A stretch of 64,000 bases of DNA from an uncultured Eggerthellaceae bacterium (GCA_958452575.1 CAUDUM010000004.1:62001-126000); one strand, 5' to 3'; counted from the stretch's first letter, positions 17,419-26,667 are shown. Notes: generated by a model not told the origin, from the letters alone. A program made the numbers and translations.

Positions 17419-19251
17419 ATGGCGTTTTTGCTCGGTTGCGAAAAAGTGCGGGTAGAGTTTCCCACCAAGACGGTGTTCGACAACGTGTCGCTCGGCATCG
17501 ACGAGGGCGACCGCATCGGCATCGTCGGACGCAACGGCGATGGCAAATCCACCCTGCTCAGCCTTCTGTCCGGCGCGCTCGAGCCCGACGAGGGACGCGT
17601 GGTGCGCAACGGCTCGGTGCGCGTGGGGCTGCTCGGGCAGACAGACGACCTGCGCGACGACGACACCGTGCACCACGCGCTCGTGGGCGATGCGCCCGAA
17701 TACGAGTGGGCCGGCGACGCGCGCATCCGCGACATCCTGGACGGCCTCGTCTCCGACATCCCGTGGGAGGCGGAGATCGGCACGCTCTCGGGCGGACAGC
17801 GCCGTCGCGTCGACCTGGCACGGCTGCTCATCGGAGACTGGGATATGCTCGGCCTGGACGAGCCCACCAACCATCTGGACATCCGCGCGATCTGGTGGCT
17901 GGCGGAGCACCTCAAGAAACGCTGGAAACCCGGCGCGGGCGCGCTTCTGGTCGTCACGCACGACCGCTGGTTCCTCGACGAAGTGTGCCTGAGCATGTGG
18001 GAGGTGCACGACCGGCGCGTGGAGCCTTTCGAGGGCGGTTATTCCGCCTACATCCAGCAACGCGTCGAACGCCAGCGCGTGGCGGCGCTCGCGGAGGAGA
18101 AGCGGCAGAACGCGCTGCGCCGCGAGCTCGCGTGGCTCTCGCGCGGAGCGCAGGCGCGCTCGACCAAGCCCAAGTTCCGCGTGGAGGCGGCGCGCGCGCT
18201 CATCGCCGACGTGCCGGAGCTGCGCAACCCCATCGAGCTCAAGCGCATGGCGATGGCGCGCCTGGGCAAGCAGGTCGTGGAGATGAAGCAGGTGACGGTG
18301 CGCTTCGACGGGCGGACGGTGCTCGACGGGCTCGATTGGATCATCGGGCCGGGTGACCGCTATGGCATCGTCGGCGGCAACGGCGTGGGCAAGACCACGC
18401 TGCTGCGCACGATCCAGGGGCTTCAGGCGCCCGATTCCGGCACGGTGAAGATCGGCAAGACGGTGAGGTTCGCCGTCCTGTCGCAGCATCTCGACGAGCT
18501 GATGAAATACCGCGGCGACCGCGTGCGCGAGGTTATCGGGCGCCTCGGGCGCCGCACGATGCTCGACGGCAAGGCGATGACGCCCGCGCAGCTTTTGGAG
18601 CGGCTTGAGTTCACGCGCGACGACCTCAACGAGCCGATCGAGGATCTTTCAGGCGGTCAGAAGCGCCGCCTTGCTTTGATGCTCATCCTGCTCGACGAGC
18701 CTAACGTGCTCATCCTCGACGAGCCGGGCAACGATCTGGACACCGACATGCTGGCGGCGGTCGAGGGACTGCTCGACGGCTGGCCGGGTACGCTGCTTTT
18801 GGTCACGCACGACCGCTACCTGATGGAGCGCGTCACCGACCACCAGTTCGCGCTGATCGACGGCAAGCTGCGGCATCTGCCGCGCGGCATCGACGAGTAT
18901 CTGGAGCTGGCAAGCGCCGGGGCGGCGCGCGGCGCCGATGCGAAGAAGTCCAAAGAGAGCGCGGCGCGGCTCCAAACCTCGCCTTCCGAAGACGCAGCTG
19001 GTCCTTCTGTTGACGGCAAGCGCCTCAGCGGCGGAGAGATCCGCGCGCTGCGCAAGACGATGGCGTCCAATGAGCGCAAGATCGAGACGCTCAAGGGCAA
19101 GATCGAATCGACGCGCGCCGAGATGGCAGCCGCCGACCCGTCGGATTTCGTCGCGCTGGGCGATTTCCAAAAGCAGCTCGACGACCTGCAAGCCCAGATC
19201 GACGCCCTTGAGGAAGAGTGGCTAGAGGCCGCAGAAGCCCTCGGCGAATAG
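17419..19251 (+). CDS. ABC-F family ATPase (Uup-like)
   Basis: A 610-aa soluble protein with two ABC cassettes and no membrane part, hence an ABC-F ribosome-associated or resistance ATPase. Walker A1 is GRNGDGKST (37-45) and signature 1 is LSGGQ (123-127). Walker B1 is MLGLDEPTNHLD. Walker A2 is GGNGVGKTT, signature 2 LSGGQ and Walker B2 VLILDEPGNDLD. A C-terminal coiled coil (about residues 535-605, KTMASNERKIETLKGKIEST) matches Uup-type members. GGGAAAGG precedes the ATG. Uup-like proteins act in ribosome or DNA-junction processes, but the subfamily cannot be settled by eye. The stop lies just before a long hairpin element. Confidence 0.88.
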   Translation: MAFLLGCEKVRVEFPTKTVFDNVSLGIDEGDRIGIVGRNGDGKSTLLSLLSGALEPDEGRVVRNGSVRVGLLGQTDDLRDDDTVHHALVGDAPEYEWAGDARIRDILDGLVSDIPWEAEIGTLSGGQRRRVDLARLLIGDWDMLGLDEPTNHLDIRAIWWLAEHLKKRWKPGAGALLVVTHDRWFLDEVCLSMWEVHDRRVEPFEGGYSAYIQQRVERQRVAALAEEKRQNALRRELAWLSRGAQARSTKPKFRVEAARALIADVPELRNPIELKRMAMARLGKQVVEMKQVTVRFDGRTVLDGLDWIIGPGDRYGIVGGNGVGKTTLLRTIQGLQAPDSGTVKIGKTVRFAVLSQHLDELMKYRGDRVREVIGRLGRRTMLDGKAMTPAQLLERLEFTRDDLNEPIEDLSGGQKRRLALMLILLDEPNVLILDEPGNDLDTDMLAAVEGLLDGWPGTLLLVTHDRYLMERVTDHQFALIDGKLRHLPRGIDEYLELASAGAARGADAKKSKESAARLQTSPSEDAAGPSVDGKRLSGGEIRALRKTMASNERKIETLKGKIESTRAEMAAADPSDFVALGDFQKQLDDLQAQIDALEEEWLEAAEALGE

Positions 19252-19256
19252 CGTGA

Positions 19257-19323
19257 GGGTGACAGGGGACGGTCCTTCTGTCACATTTGAATAATGTGAC
19301 AGAAGGACCGTCCCCTGTCACCC
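19257..19323. repeat. Long hairpin repeat element, copy 1
   Basis: Perfect 31-bp inverted repeat (19257-19287 / 19293-19323) with a 5-nt loop TGAAT. The core reads GTGACAGGGGACGG then TCCTTCTGTCAC. The same core, in the same arms, recurs at 47128-47191 and in degenerate form at 23308-23363. It lies between convergent genes and overlaps the last 6 bp of the glycosyltransferase gene, so it may also serve as a bidirectional terminator. No U-run follows on either side. Confidence 0.85.
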
Positions 19324-21012
19324 TTCGATCTCGCATACAGCGATGGTGAACCAGGTGCGCTCGTAGGGGCGGTAGAACGTCTGCTGCTCGACCGCCTGCG
19401 CCTTCCAAAGGCTTTGGATGTCGGCGAGGTCTTTGGGTTCGGACCCGTCCTGCGTCTGCCCCAGCACGATGAATCGGCCGTGGAACCCCGCCAGCGCATC
19501 CCCCCACGATTCGATGCTCGAAAGCGTTGGCGCGTACGACCGATACGCCGCGCCCCAGTTTCCGGGCTGCCAATCAAGATAGGTCTGCGCGACGGCGGGG
19601 CGCTGCACCGCGAACACCCCTTGGATGCCGATGTCTGACGAGAGGACCAACGGCTCCGCGTCCGCCGCATCCGCCTCGGCGACCGCTTCAACCGCCCTGT
19701 CGAAATACTCCAGCGGAGCGGCATTGTCCCGAGAGTAGCTATCCTGCACCAACAGCACCTGATTGAGGATCGCCAGCCCCAGCACCGCCGTGCACGCTGC
19801 GCCCGCCAACGCACGGCTCTCAACGCGCGCGATCAGCAACGCCACCGCCAGCAGCAGCGGCCCCACCGCCACCACCAGGTAGCGATAGTAGATGATGAGC
19901 GAATCCATCAGGATCGATGCCGCCCAGCCGATGGCGAACACCCCCACGTACACCGCAAACCCCGCCACACAGGCGAGCACGCGGTCGCTGCATGCCCACG
20001 ACGGCAACGCGGCGGCGGCACGCCGCAGGCCGCATGCCGCCGCGCGAACCCCGCGCACCGCCAGATATACGACGACGATGACGGCGACGACAAGAAGCAG
20101 GCCGCACAGCCAGATTGCCAGCACCTGCGCGATCACGCCGTACGAACCGCGCGCCGCGAACGACACCGGTGCCGTCAAGAACAGATACGTCGCCTGCTCG
20201 ATGAAGGTGAGCGGAAACTGGTAGACCGCCCAATACGTACCGCCCACCACCGCCATCTGCCGCGCGACCTCCACCAACCACGGCGAGTAGAGCAGCACGT
20301 CGATGAACGCACCGGCAAGAAACACCGCCAGATGCCGAGCGCACGCCCTCGCCCGCGCCAGAAGATACGCGAACAGCAGCAGGTTGACGACGAACGCGGC
20401 GATCGCCGCGAAGTAATGGAGGTAGGCGCTTGCCAGGCTCGCCAGGAACAACGCCACCCACCAACGCCGGGGAACGCGCGCACCGCGCCAGTCCGATTCG
20501 CTGCGACGCGAACCGTTCCCGTCGCGCTTGCGTACCGCGCCGAAGATGCGCCACGCATACAGAAACGACACCATCACCGCGAACGCCGCCCACGAGTACA
20601 TGCGGATCTGGGAGCCCTCGATGGCAAGATAAGGGGTGAACGGCACGAGGAACGTGAACGCCAGGCCCGCCTTCCATCCGAAATCACGGCGGACATGCGT
20701 CAAGCCCAACGTGGCGAGTGAGATCATGCCGGCGATCGCGAAGAGCCGATACGCCAGGATGCTCTCTCCGAAAACCAGATAGAGGATGTGCAGGCACCAA
20801 TAGAACAGCACCGGATGGACATCGTTCGATCCGATGGCCCAAATATCAGCGAACGAATGGCGTGCGATCGCCACCGAATAGCTTTCGTCGAACCACACAT
20901 TGCCGTGAAACGCATCGATCAGAAGAAACGCCGCTCCCAGCGCCAGCACGACGACATGGAAGGGAACCCCCGACAGGCGGAACACGCCGCGAACACCCGA
21001 AACTCTGCCCAT
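19318..21012 (-). CDS. Membrane glycosyltransferase, GT-C / PMT-ArnT-like
   Basis: A 564-aa polytopic protein with about ten helices. After the first helix comes the GT-C signature WFDESYSVAIARHSFADIW with Asp42-Glu43, as in family 39/83 enzymes that transfer sugars from polyprenyl phosphate. A second loop holds SNDVHPVLFYW. The C-terminal ~130 residues are extracytoplasmic. It starts 15 bp after the GT2 gene and is probably in one operon with it; the GT2 enzyme would make the polyprenyl-linked sugar donor used here. The acceptor (wall polymer, lipid or protein) is unknown. The last codons lie in hairpin copy 1. Confidence 0.8.
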   Translation of the reverse strand: MGRVSGVRGVFRLSGVPFHVVVLALGAAFLLIDAFHGNVWFDESYSVAIARHSFADIWAIGSNDVHPVLFYWCLHILYLVFGESILAYRLFAIAGMISLATLGLTHVRRDFGWKAGLAFTFLVPFTPYLAIEGSQIRMYSWAAFAVMVSFLYAWRIFGAVRKRDGNGSRRSESDWRGARVPRRWWVALFLASLASAYLHYFAAIAAFVVNLLLFAYLLARARACARHLAVFLAGAFIDVLLYSPWLVEVARQMAVVGGTYWAVYQFPLTFIEQATYLFLTAPVSFAARGSYGVIAQVLAIWLCGLLLVVAVIVVVYLAVRGVRAAACGLRRAAAALPSWACSDRVLACVAGFAVYVGVFAIGWAASILMDSLIIYYRYLVVAVGPLLLAVALLIARVESRALAGAACTAVLGLAILNQVLLVQDSYSRDNAAPLEYFDRAVEAVAEADAADAEPLVLSSDIGIQGVFAVQRPAVAQTYLDWQPGNWGAAYRSYAPTLSSIESWGDALAGFHGRFIVLGQTQDGSEPKDLADIQSLWKAQAVEQQTFYRPYERTWFTIAVCEIEG

Positions 21013-21027
21013 AGAAAGCGCACCGCC

Positions 21028-22005
21028 TTATCGGGACGGAATCTGGTAGGAGCGGCGCACGATATAGAGGGGGCGGTGCTTCGACTCGATGTAGGCACGC
21101 GCAAGGTATTCGCCGAACACACCGAGCACCACCATCTGGATGCCGCTCATCAGCAGCACCACATACACGAGGATCCGCTCCGTCGACACGCCGTCATGCA
21201 GCACCACGTTGTCGAAAACGTCGATCCCAAAAAGCACGAGGGCCAAAAGCACCAGAATCACGCCCAAGACCATCGCCGCGCGCAGCGGCCACGTGGAAAA
21301 CGCCACTACGCCGGTCCACGCATAGCCCAAAAGCGAGCGCATCGTCCATTTGCTTTCCCCTGCGTATCGGTCATGGACTTGGTAGGTGGTCACACGCGTG
21401 TTGAAGCCCACCCACGAGAACATGCCCTTTGAAAAGCGGAAATGCTCGCGCATCGAAAGAAGCGCTGCGGCGACCTGCCGCGTGAACACGCGGAAGTCGC
21501 TCGCCCCCTCGACGACGTCGAGATCGCTCATATCGCGGAACATGCGGTAGAAGACCCGCTTGAACGCGCGCATCGGCAAGCTCTCGCGCCGCTGTTCCTG
21601 CACGGCGGCGACGCAATCGTAGGACGGGTCATCTCTGAGCAGGCGGAACATGCGCACCGCAACGGCGGGGTCCTGCTGCATATCGGCGTCGATGAAGCCT
21701 AGCACGTCGCCCGTCGCACGCTCGAGGCCGGCGTACATCGCCGCTTCTTTGCCGAAGTTGCGGGAAAAGCCCACGACCTGGAATGCGAGACGGCGTCCGT
21801 CCTCTTTCTGGGCGGACTCGGTGCGCTTCTCGTATGCCTCTATCTGATCTTGGATGACCTGGTACGTCGCGTCGGAGCTGCCGTCGTCGACGAATACCAA
21901 CTCGCACATGGCATCCAATGCCTCGAAATACGAAATCGCCGTGGGAATGAAGACTCGGAGGTTCTCCTCCTCATTGAAACAGGGAACGATCAGGGAGAAG
22001 TCCAT
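21028..22005 (-). CDS. Polyprenyl-phosphate glycosyltransferase, GT2 (GtrB/DPM1-like)
   Basis: A 325-aa family 2 glycosyltransferase that loads a sugar onto undecaprenyl phosphate at the inner leaflet. VDDGSSD (39-45) and DAD (106-108) form the nucleotide-sugar and metal site. The segments GFSRNFGKEAAMYAGLERA and QQDPAVAVRMF are typical GtrB/DPM1 motifs. Two C-terminal helices (about 228-250 and 263-288, after WTGVVAFSTWPLR) anchor it, ending with GEYLARAYIESKHRPLY. It is the first gene of a two-gene operon with the GT-C enzyme. Sugar specificity is not visible. Confidence 0.9.
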   Translation of the reverse strand: MDFSLIVPCFNEEENLRVFIPTAISYFEALDAMCELVFVDDGSSDATYQVIQDQIEAYEKRTESAQKEDGRRLAFQVVGFSRNFGKEAAMYAGLERATGDVLGFIDADMQQDPAVAVRMFRLLRDDPSYDCVAAVQEQRRESLPMRAFKRVFYRMFRDMSDLDVVEGASDFRVFTRQVAAALLSMREHFRFSKGMFSWVGFNTRVTTYQVHDRYAGESKWTMRSLLGYAWTGVVAFSTWPLRAAMVLGVILVLLALVLFGIDVFDNVVLHDGVSTERILVYVVLLMSGIQMVVLGVFGEYLARAYIESKHRPLYIVRRSYQIPSR

Positions 22006-22172
22006 AACTCACCTTCAATCCGCCTTCCGCAGGAATCGAACCGAACGTCCACGGGCGAGTGTAGCATCGCGGCTGGATGATGCTCGAAGTTTTACAATCC
22101 CGTTTACAAAGATACATCCGCTGGAGTACCCCTTTGAAAGCAACGTGAAGCGCACGTGGCGAAAGGATGGAT

Positions 22173-22304
22173 ATGCTGCAGCGATGGGCGTTTTTCCTTG
22201 CCATCCGAGCCGCGTGCACTATGGTTGGCGCTGAGATAGCGAACGCAGCCGCGCCTGTCCGGACGGCCGCGATAACACGGGAGGAGCGAGGCGATCCGAC
22301 ATGA
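22173..22304 (+). CDS. Possible 43-aa ORF coupled to the ChbG-like gene
   Basis: A short frame with a plausible ribosome site (GAAAGG, 22161-22166) encodes MLQRWAFFLAIRAACTMV... with a hydrophobic N-terminal half. Its TGA overlaps the ATG of the next gene (ATGA), the usual form of translational coupling. No family is recognised. It could be a leader or coupling ORF, a remnant, or chance. Confidence 0.3.
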   Translation: MLQRWAFFLAIRAACTMVGAEIANAAAPVRTAAITREERGDPT

Positions 22305-23287
22305 TCATGCACGCTGACGATTTCGGAATCACGGCATCGCAGGCACGCGCCATCCTGGATCTGTCGAGCGCCTGCGGCGGACAGGGCGCCCTCAACAGCG
22401 TGAGCATCTTCGCTAACAGCCCCGCTTTCGAGGAAGCTGCGGCTCTCGCGCGACCGTTCGTCGGGAAAGCGCGCTTCGACGGAAACGGCACCGGCGTGAT
22501 CGGCGACGAGCCGCGCCGCACGGTGCCGGGATTGGCAATCGGGCTGCATGTGAACCTGGTGGAAGGGCCGTGCTGCGCCGACCCCGCCCTCATCCCCTTG
22601 CTCGTGGACGGACGCGGCATGTTCCGCAACGACTTCGTCCGCCTGCTGCTGATGGCAGCAGGCCCCAAGAAAGGCGCGCTCCGCTCCCAGGTCGAAACGG
22701 AATGCGGCGCGCAAATCGACCGCTTTTTGAAGCAGTTTCCCGAGTTGCGCCTCCATCTGCATCTCGACAGCCATCAGCATGTCCATGCCATCCCGGTGAT
22801 TTTCGAGGCGATACTTTCCGCGGCAAAAAGCCGCGGGGCTCAGGTGACGCGCCTTCGGATCCCCTCCGAACCGCTTGCGCCTCATCGCCGCTGCGGAACG
22901 CTCGAGCTGGCAGGGGTGGCCAATCGCGGCAAAGCGGCGCTGCTCACCGCGCTTTGCCACCGCATCCGAGCGAACGTGCCGAGCGGATGCGCGACGCCGG
23001 TGTTTTGCGGCGTCGTCCTCTCGGGCAACATGAGCCGCATCACCGGCGAGCTTGCGAATGCCTTCGAGGATGAAGCGCACTGCTTCGCGGCGATGCAGGC
23101 GGAGCGCGACTGCCGCGCGCTCGCACAGGACGATGATCGCGTGGAGATGCTGTTCCACCCCGTCAGCATCCCTGTCGTGCAGTGCCTCGATCCCAAAAAC
23201 GCGTCTTTCGCCCTCGCCTGCGCCTCGCCCGAGCGAGACGCCGAAGCGGAGACGATCAGACGGTTGTCCGCAGAACTCGGTGCCTGA
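22301..23287 (+). CDS. YdjC/ChbG-family carbohydrate deacetylase
   Basis: A 328-aa cytoplasmic enzyme of the YdjC family, metal-dependent deacetylases acting on acetylated amino sugars such as chito-oligosaccharides. The N-terminal HADDFG motif (His4, Asp6, Asp7) and the LHLHLDSHQHVHAIP segment supply the metal ligands and catalytic residues. GLHVNLVEGP is also a family block. GGAGGAGCGAGG precedes the ATG at 22301; a second ATG two codons on is possible. It lies divergent to the two glycosyltransferases, so a role in modifying an envelope glycan is reasonable but inferred. A degenerate hairpin element follows the stop. Confidence 0.87.
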   Translation: MIMHADDFGITASQARAILDLSSACGGQGALNSVSIFANSPAFEEAAALARPFVGKARFDGNGTGVIGDEPRRTVPGLAIGLHVNLVEGPCCADPALIPLLVDGRGMFRNDFVRLLLMAAGPKKGALRSQVETECGAQIDRFLKQFPELRLHLHLDSHQHVHAIPVIFEAILSAAKSRGAQVTRLRIPSEPLAPHRRCGTLELAGVANRGKAALLTALCHRIRANVPSGCATPVFCGVVLSGNMSRITGELANAFEDEAHCFAAMQAERDCRALAQDDDRVEMLFHPVSIPVVQCLDPKNASFALACASPERDAEAETIRRLSAELGA

Positions 23288-23307
23288 AACGTAAGCCGCG
23301 ACGGGGC

Positions 23308-23363
23308 GCGTGACGGGGGACGGCCCTTCTATCATGCGACGGAAGGGCCGCCACCCGTCACGC
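23308..23363. repeat. Long hairpin repeat element, copy 3 (degenerate)
   Basis: Imperfect 23-bp arms (23308-23330 / 23341-23363) around ATCATGCGAC. The sequence is a decayed form of the 19257 and 47128 elements (TGACGGGGGACGGCCCTTCT against TGACAGGGGACGGTCCTTCT). It lies between convergent genes. Confidence 0.65.
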
Positions 23364-23367
23364 CGCG

Positions 23368-24747
23368 CTACGAACGCACTTTCCAGACGGCACCGATGAA
23401 GACGGCTATTGAGAGGATGGCCGACAGCCCGAACGCGACCTGGTAGCCGAGCGCCGTCGGATCGCCTGATGCCGTGACGCCGAGCGCCGTGATGGCGAAC
23501 ACCATCAGCGCTGTGCCGAACGAAGCGCACGCCTGACGGATGCAGGCGAAGAACGCGCTGCCGTCCATCATGATCTGATGCGGAAGCTCCGACATGCCCC
23601 ACGAGTTGAGCGGGCTGATCAGCGAGCTCACGCCGATGCCGCGGATCGTCTGCATGAGCGTCACCAGCCAAAGCGGCGTGGTCGCGTCGATGTACGCCAT
23701 CGAGACGCCGCCGATCGCCAGCAAAGCGCCCGCCACGACGGTCACCGGACGCGGCCCGATCTTGTCGGCGAGGATGCCCGCCAACGGGTTGAACACGATG
23801 GCCAGGATGGTGGCGGGGATGAACACGAGACCCGCCTCCAGCGCCGTGCCGCCGCACAGCCCCTGCACGTACAGCGGCACTATCAGCGTGATGCCCATGA
23901 ACGAGCCGAACAGGCAGTTCTGGATGACGAAGCTGGCACGGTAGCGCTTGGAGCGGAAGATCGCCATGTTGATAAGCGGGATCCGCACGCGGTTCTGACG
24001 CAGCACGAACGCGATCAGGCACACAATGCCCACCAGCAGAAACGCCCACACGGCAGGGTTGGTCAGCTCGATGCTGGATGCGTTGGAGAACCCGAGCAGC
24101 AAACCACCCAGACCGCAGGTCGACAGCAAGAACGATGGGATATCGAGCGAAGCCTCGCGCTCGGGCACGCCCTCGTGCTCGACGAACAGCAGCGACAGGA
24201 CGAACAGCACGGCAAGCGCCGCCATCAGGATCAGGAAGAAGCTGCGCCATCCCCACGAATCGACGAGCGCGCCGCCGATCGTCGGACCGATGTTGGGGGC
24301 GAAGCCCATTGCGATGCCCGAGATGCCCATGGCGGTGCCGTTTTGGCCTTTGGGGAAGCGCATCATGGCGATGGACTGGATCAGCGGCAACGTGATGCCC
24401 GCCGCGAACGCCTGAAGCACGCGCGCGAGCACGAGCACGGGAAAGTTCGGCGCCACGAACGCCAGAAGCGAGCCTGCGAAGAAGATGCCCAGCACCATGA
24501 ACAGCAGGTTGCGCGTCGAGATTTTCAGCGAGAGGAACGTCACCAAAGGAACGGTGATGCCGAGCACGAGCATGTAGACGGTCGTGAGCCACTGCCCCAA
24601 GCTGGCGTCGATACCCAGATCAGCCTCCACGCCGCCCAGCATAGCGTTCATGACCGTTTGGGTGAGCGAGCCGAACGCGCACGTGAACACGACGATGGCG
24701 AACAGCGCGTACACCTGCCCGCGTTCGGATTTGATGAGACTTGCCAC
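23368..24747 (-). CDS. DHA2-family MFS exporter (EmrB/QacA-like)
   Basis: A 459-aa transporter with 14 predicted helices, the size and layout of DHA2 drug:H+ antiporters. Helix 1 with NAMLGGVEADLG, motif LARVLQAFAAGITLP and antiporter motif C-like GFAPNIGPTIGGALVDSWGWR are visible. GTG at 24745-24747 is chosen because AAGGAGGATCCGCC lies directly upstream. The ATG at 24774 has only a weak site, although a start there would add nine residues. It is preceded by a small GC-rich gap and converges on the deacetylase. It probably exports a toxic or metabolic compound; the substrate is unknown. Confidence 0.87.
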   Translation of the reverse strand: MASLIKSERGQVYALFAIVVFTCAFGSLTQTVMNAMLGGVEADLGIDASLGQWLTTVYMLVLGITVPLVTFLSLKISTRNLLFMVLGIFFAGSLLAFVAPNFPVLVLARVLQAFAAGITLPLIQSIAMMRFPKGQNGTAMGISGIAMGFAPNIGPTIGGALVDSWGWRSFFLILMAALAVLFVLSLLFVEHEGVPEREASLDIPSFLLSTCGLGGLLLGFSNASSIELTNPAVWAFLLVGIVCLIAFVLRQNRVRIPLINMAIFRSKRYRASFVIQNCLFGSFMGITLIVPLYVQGLCGGTALEAGLVFIPATILAIVFNPLAGILADKIGPRPVTVVAGALLAIGGVSMAYIDATTPLWLVTLMQTIRGIGVSSLISPLNSWGMSELPHQIMMDGSAFFACIRQACASFGTALMVFAITALGVTASGDPTALGYQVAFGLSAILSIAVFIGAVWKVRS

Positions 24748-24988
24748 GGCGGATCCTCCTTGCGAACCGTTCATACGCGGCGCGGATCCCTTGCCGAGTC
24801 CGCTCCGCACGCGTTGACGTAGCGCGCAACGCACGATGCCGCCCGGCGGAGTTCACGGATCCCGCGCAAGCCGTCGGCAGCCTTCTGCGCGGGTTCGATG
24901 CAGTATAACCCGGATTCCCCGATTTGACGAACGCAGCTCACAGCCGACCGAAGACGCGCGGACGGCCGCTGCGCTGTTCCTCACCACC

Positions 24989-25546
24989 CTAATTGAACTT
25001 CTGCTGGGTCTTCTCCAAGCCATGCTCGATAAGGTAGAGGGTGGCCTGGCAGGCCAGGTCGCAGGCCTGCTCGAAGTCCTCGGCAGCCTCCTTTTTAGGC
25101 AGCGACAGCACGTAGTCGGCCACGGGCATGCGTCCCGGCGGGCGGCCGATGCCACAGCGCACGCGGAACCAATCGCGCGTGCCCAGCTTGTCGCAGATCG
25201 AACGCAGGCCGTTGTGCCCGGCGTGCCCGCCGCCGAACTTGACGCGGATGGTGCCGGGATCGATGTCGAGCTCGTCGTGGACGACGATCAAATGGTCGGG
25301 GTCGACGCCGTAGGCGTTGCACAGCTGCTTGACCGGGCCGCCCGAGGTGTTCATGTAGCTTTGCGGCTTGGCCAACACCACATCGATGTCGTGGTAGGCG
25401 CCCTTGGCGGTCAGCGATCCGCACTCGGTCTTCCAATAGCGGGCCCCGACCTCCTGGCCGATAAGGTCGACGGTGTCGAACCCAGCGTTATGCCGCGTGT
25501 GCGCGTATTCCTCCCCCGGATTCCCCAGGCCGACGATCAGAAACAT
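24989..25546 (-). CDS. pth: Peptidyl-tRNA hydrolase
   Basis: Releases peptides from peptidyl-tRNAs dropped by stalled ribosomes. The 185-aa length is normal. MFLIVGLGNPGEEYAHTRHNAGF holds Asn9 and catalytic His19. KPQSYMNTSGGPV, VHDELDIDPGTIRVKFGGGHAGHNGL and RVRCGIGRPPG are diagnostic blocks. It follows prs and glmU in the same direction, a common bacterial order. A terminator lies between prs and pth, so pth may also have its own promoter. Confidence 0.96.
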   Translation of the reverse strand: MFLIVGLGNPGEEYAHTRHNAGFDTVDLIGQEVGARYWKTECGSLTAKGAYHDIDVVLAKPQSYMNTSGGPVKQLCNAYGVDPDHLIVVHDELDIDPGTIRVKFGGGHAGHNGLRSICDKLGTRDWFRVRCGIGRPPGRMPVADYVLSLPKKEAAEDFEQACDLACQATLYLIEHGLEKTQQKFN

Positions 25547-25628
25547 CCCAACTCCCTATCAACCTTCCGGCGCCCCGACGCGCCCGAACAACGGCACGAA
25601 AACGCCGCGCCGATTCTATCACGAAACG

Positions 25629-25666
25629 AAAAAACGGCCCCGGATGCGCCAAAGCGTCCGGGGCCG
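25629..25666 (-). terminator. Intrinsic terminator after prs
   Basis: A 13-bp stem (25635-25647 / 25654-25666, one U-G pair) with loop GCCAAA. On the minus strand it is followed by TTTTTTCG. Confidence 0.9.
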
Positions 25667-25704
25667 CGCGGAAAAGCGCCGCTTGAAGCGCTCTCTTCCT
25701 TCCC

Positions 25705-26667
25705 CTATTCGAACAGCGACGCGACCGAGCCGTTGGCGTAGACGTTTTGGATCGTCTGGGCGAACAGCGGGCCGAGCGACATGACCTTGATCTTGCCGGT
25801 CTGGCGATCGAGCGGCACGGGCACAGCGTTGGTCACGAGCACCTGCTCGATGCAGGAGTTCTCAATGCGGTCGTACGCCGGACCGCTGAACAGGCCATGC
25901 GTGGCGCACGCGAGCACCTTGGCAGCGCCCTTGGCCTTCAGCGTGGCGGCAGCAGCCACCAGCGAGCCGGCGGTGTCGATCATGTCATCGTTGAGGATGC
26001 AGATCTTGCCGGTGACGTCGCCGATCAGCGCTGTGATCTCGGCCTGGTTGTGCTTGGGGCGATCCTTGTGCATGATCGCGATGTCGCAATCCAGCATCGT
26101 GGAGAACTTCTTGGCGGCCTTGGCGCGTCCCACGTCGGGGGACACGACGACGACCTGCTCGGGATCGAGGCCCATGCTCTTGTAGTAGTCCACGAAGATG
26201 CCCATGGCGGTCATGTGGTTCACCGGGATGTTGAAGAAGCCCTGGATGGCGTCCTGATGCAGGTCGATCGTGATGACGTTGTCCACGCCGGAGGCCTCCA
26301 GCAGGTCGGCGACCAGCTTGGCGGTGATAGGCTCGCGCGGCGCGGCCTTGCGGTCCTGGCGCGCGTAGCCGTAGTGCGCGATGACGGCGGACACGTTGTG
26401 AGCGCTGGCGCGCTTGGCGGCATCCGCCATGATCAAAAGCTCCATGAGAGCGTCGTTGACGTCCATGCCCGAACCGCAGCACACGGACTGGATGAGGAAG
26501 ACCTCCTTGCCGCGCACGCTTTCCTGATAGCGCGCGTAGATCTCGCCGTTGGCGAACTTCTCAAGCTTGACGTTGCCCAGCGGCACGCCGAGCTCCTTGG
26601 AGATATCGTCCGCCAGACCGGGGTTGACCGAACCTGCGAACAGGGCAATCTGCCTCTCTTCCGCCAT
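25705..26667 (-). CDS. prs: Ribose-phosphate pyrophosphokinase (PRPP synthetase)
   Basis: Makes PRPP from ribose 5-phosphate and ATP for nucleotide, histidine and tryptophan synthesis. The 320-aa product has the ATP-loop RQDRKAAPREPITAKLVADL, the DLHQDAIQGFF metal/ribose motif and the PRPP-binding ILNDDMIDTAGSL loop. The ATG at 26665-26667 (MAEERQ) follows AAAGGAGTGCGCATC; an upstream in-frame methionine is less likely. It lies downstream of glmU, the usual gene order, with a terminator between them. Confidence 0.97.
   Translation of the reverse strand: MAEERQIALFAGSVNPGLADDISKELGVPLGNVKLEKFANGEIYARYQESVRGKEVFLIQSVCCGSGMDVNDALMELLIMADAAKRASAHNVSAVIAHYGYARQDRKAAPREPITAKLVADLLEASGVDNVITIDLHQDAIQGFFNIPVNHMTAMGIFVDYYKSMGLDPEQVVVVSPDVGRAKAAKKFSTMLDCDIAIMHKDRPKHNQAEITALIGDVTGKICILNDDMIDTAGSLVAAAATLKAKGAAKVLACATHGLFSGPAYDRIENSCIEQVLVTNAVPVPLDRQTGKIKVMSLGPLFAQTIQNVYANGSVASLFE

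Noticed and set aside
22091..22116. Promoter TTTACA...GATACA before the small ORF
   Set aside because: The spacing is only 14 bp and the -10 match is poor.
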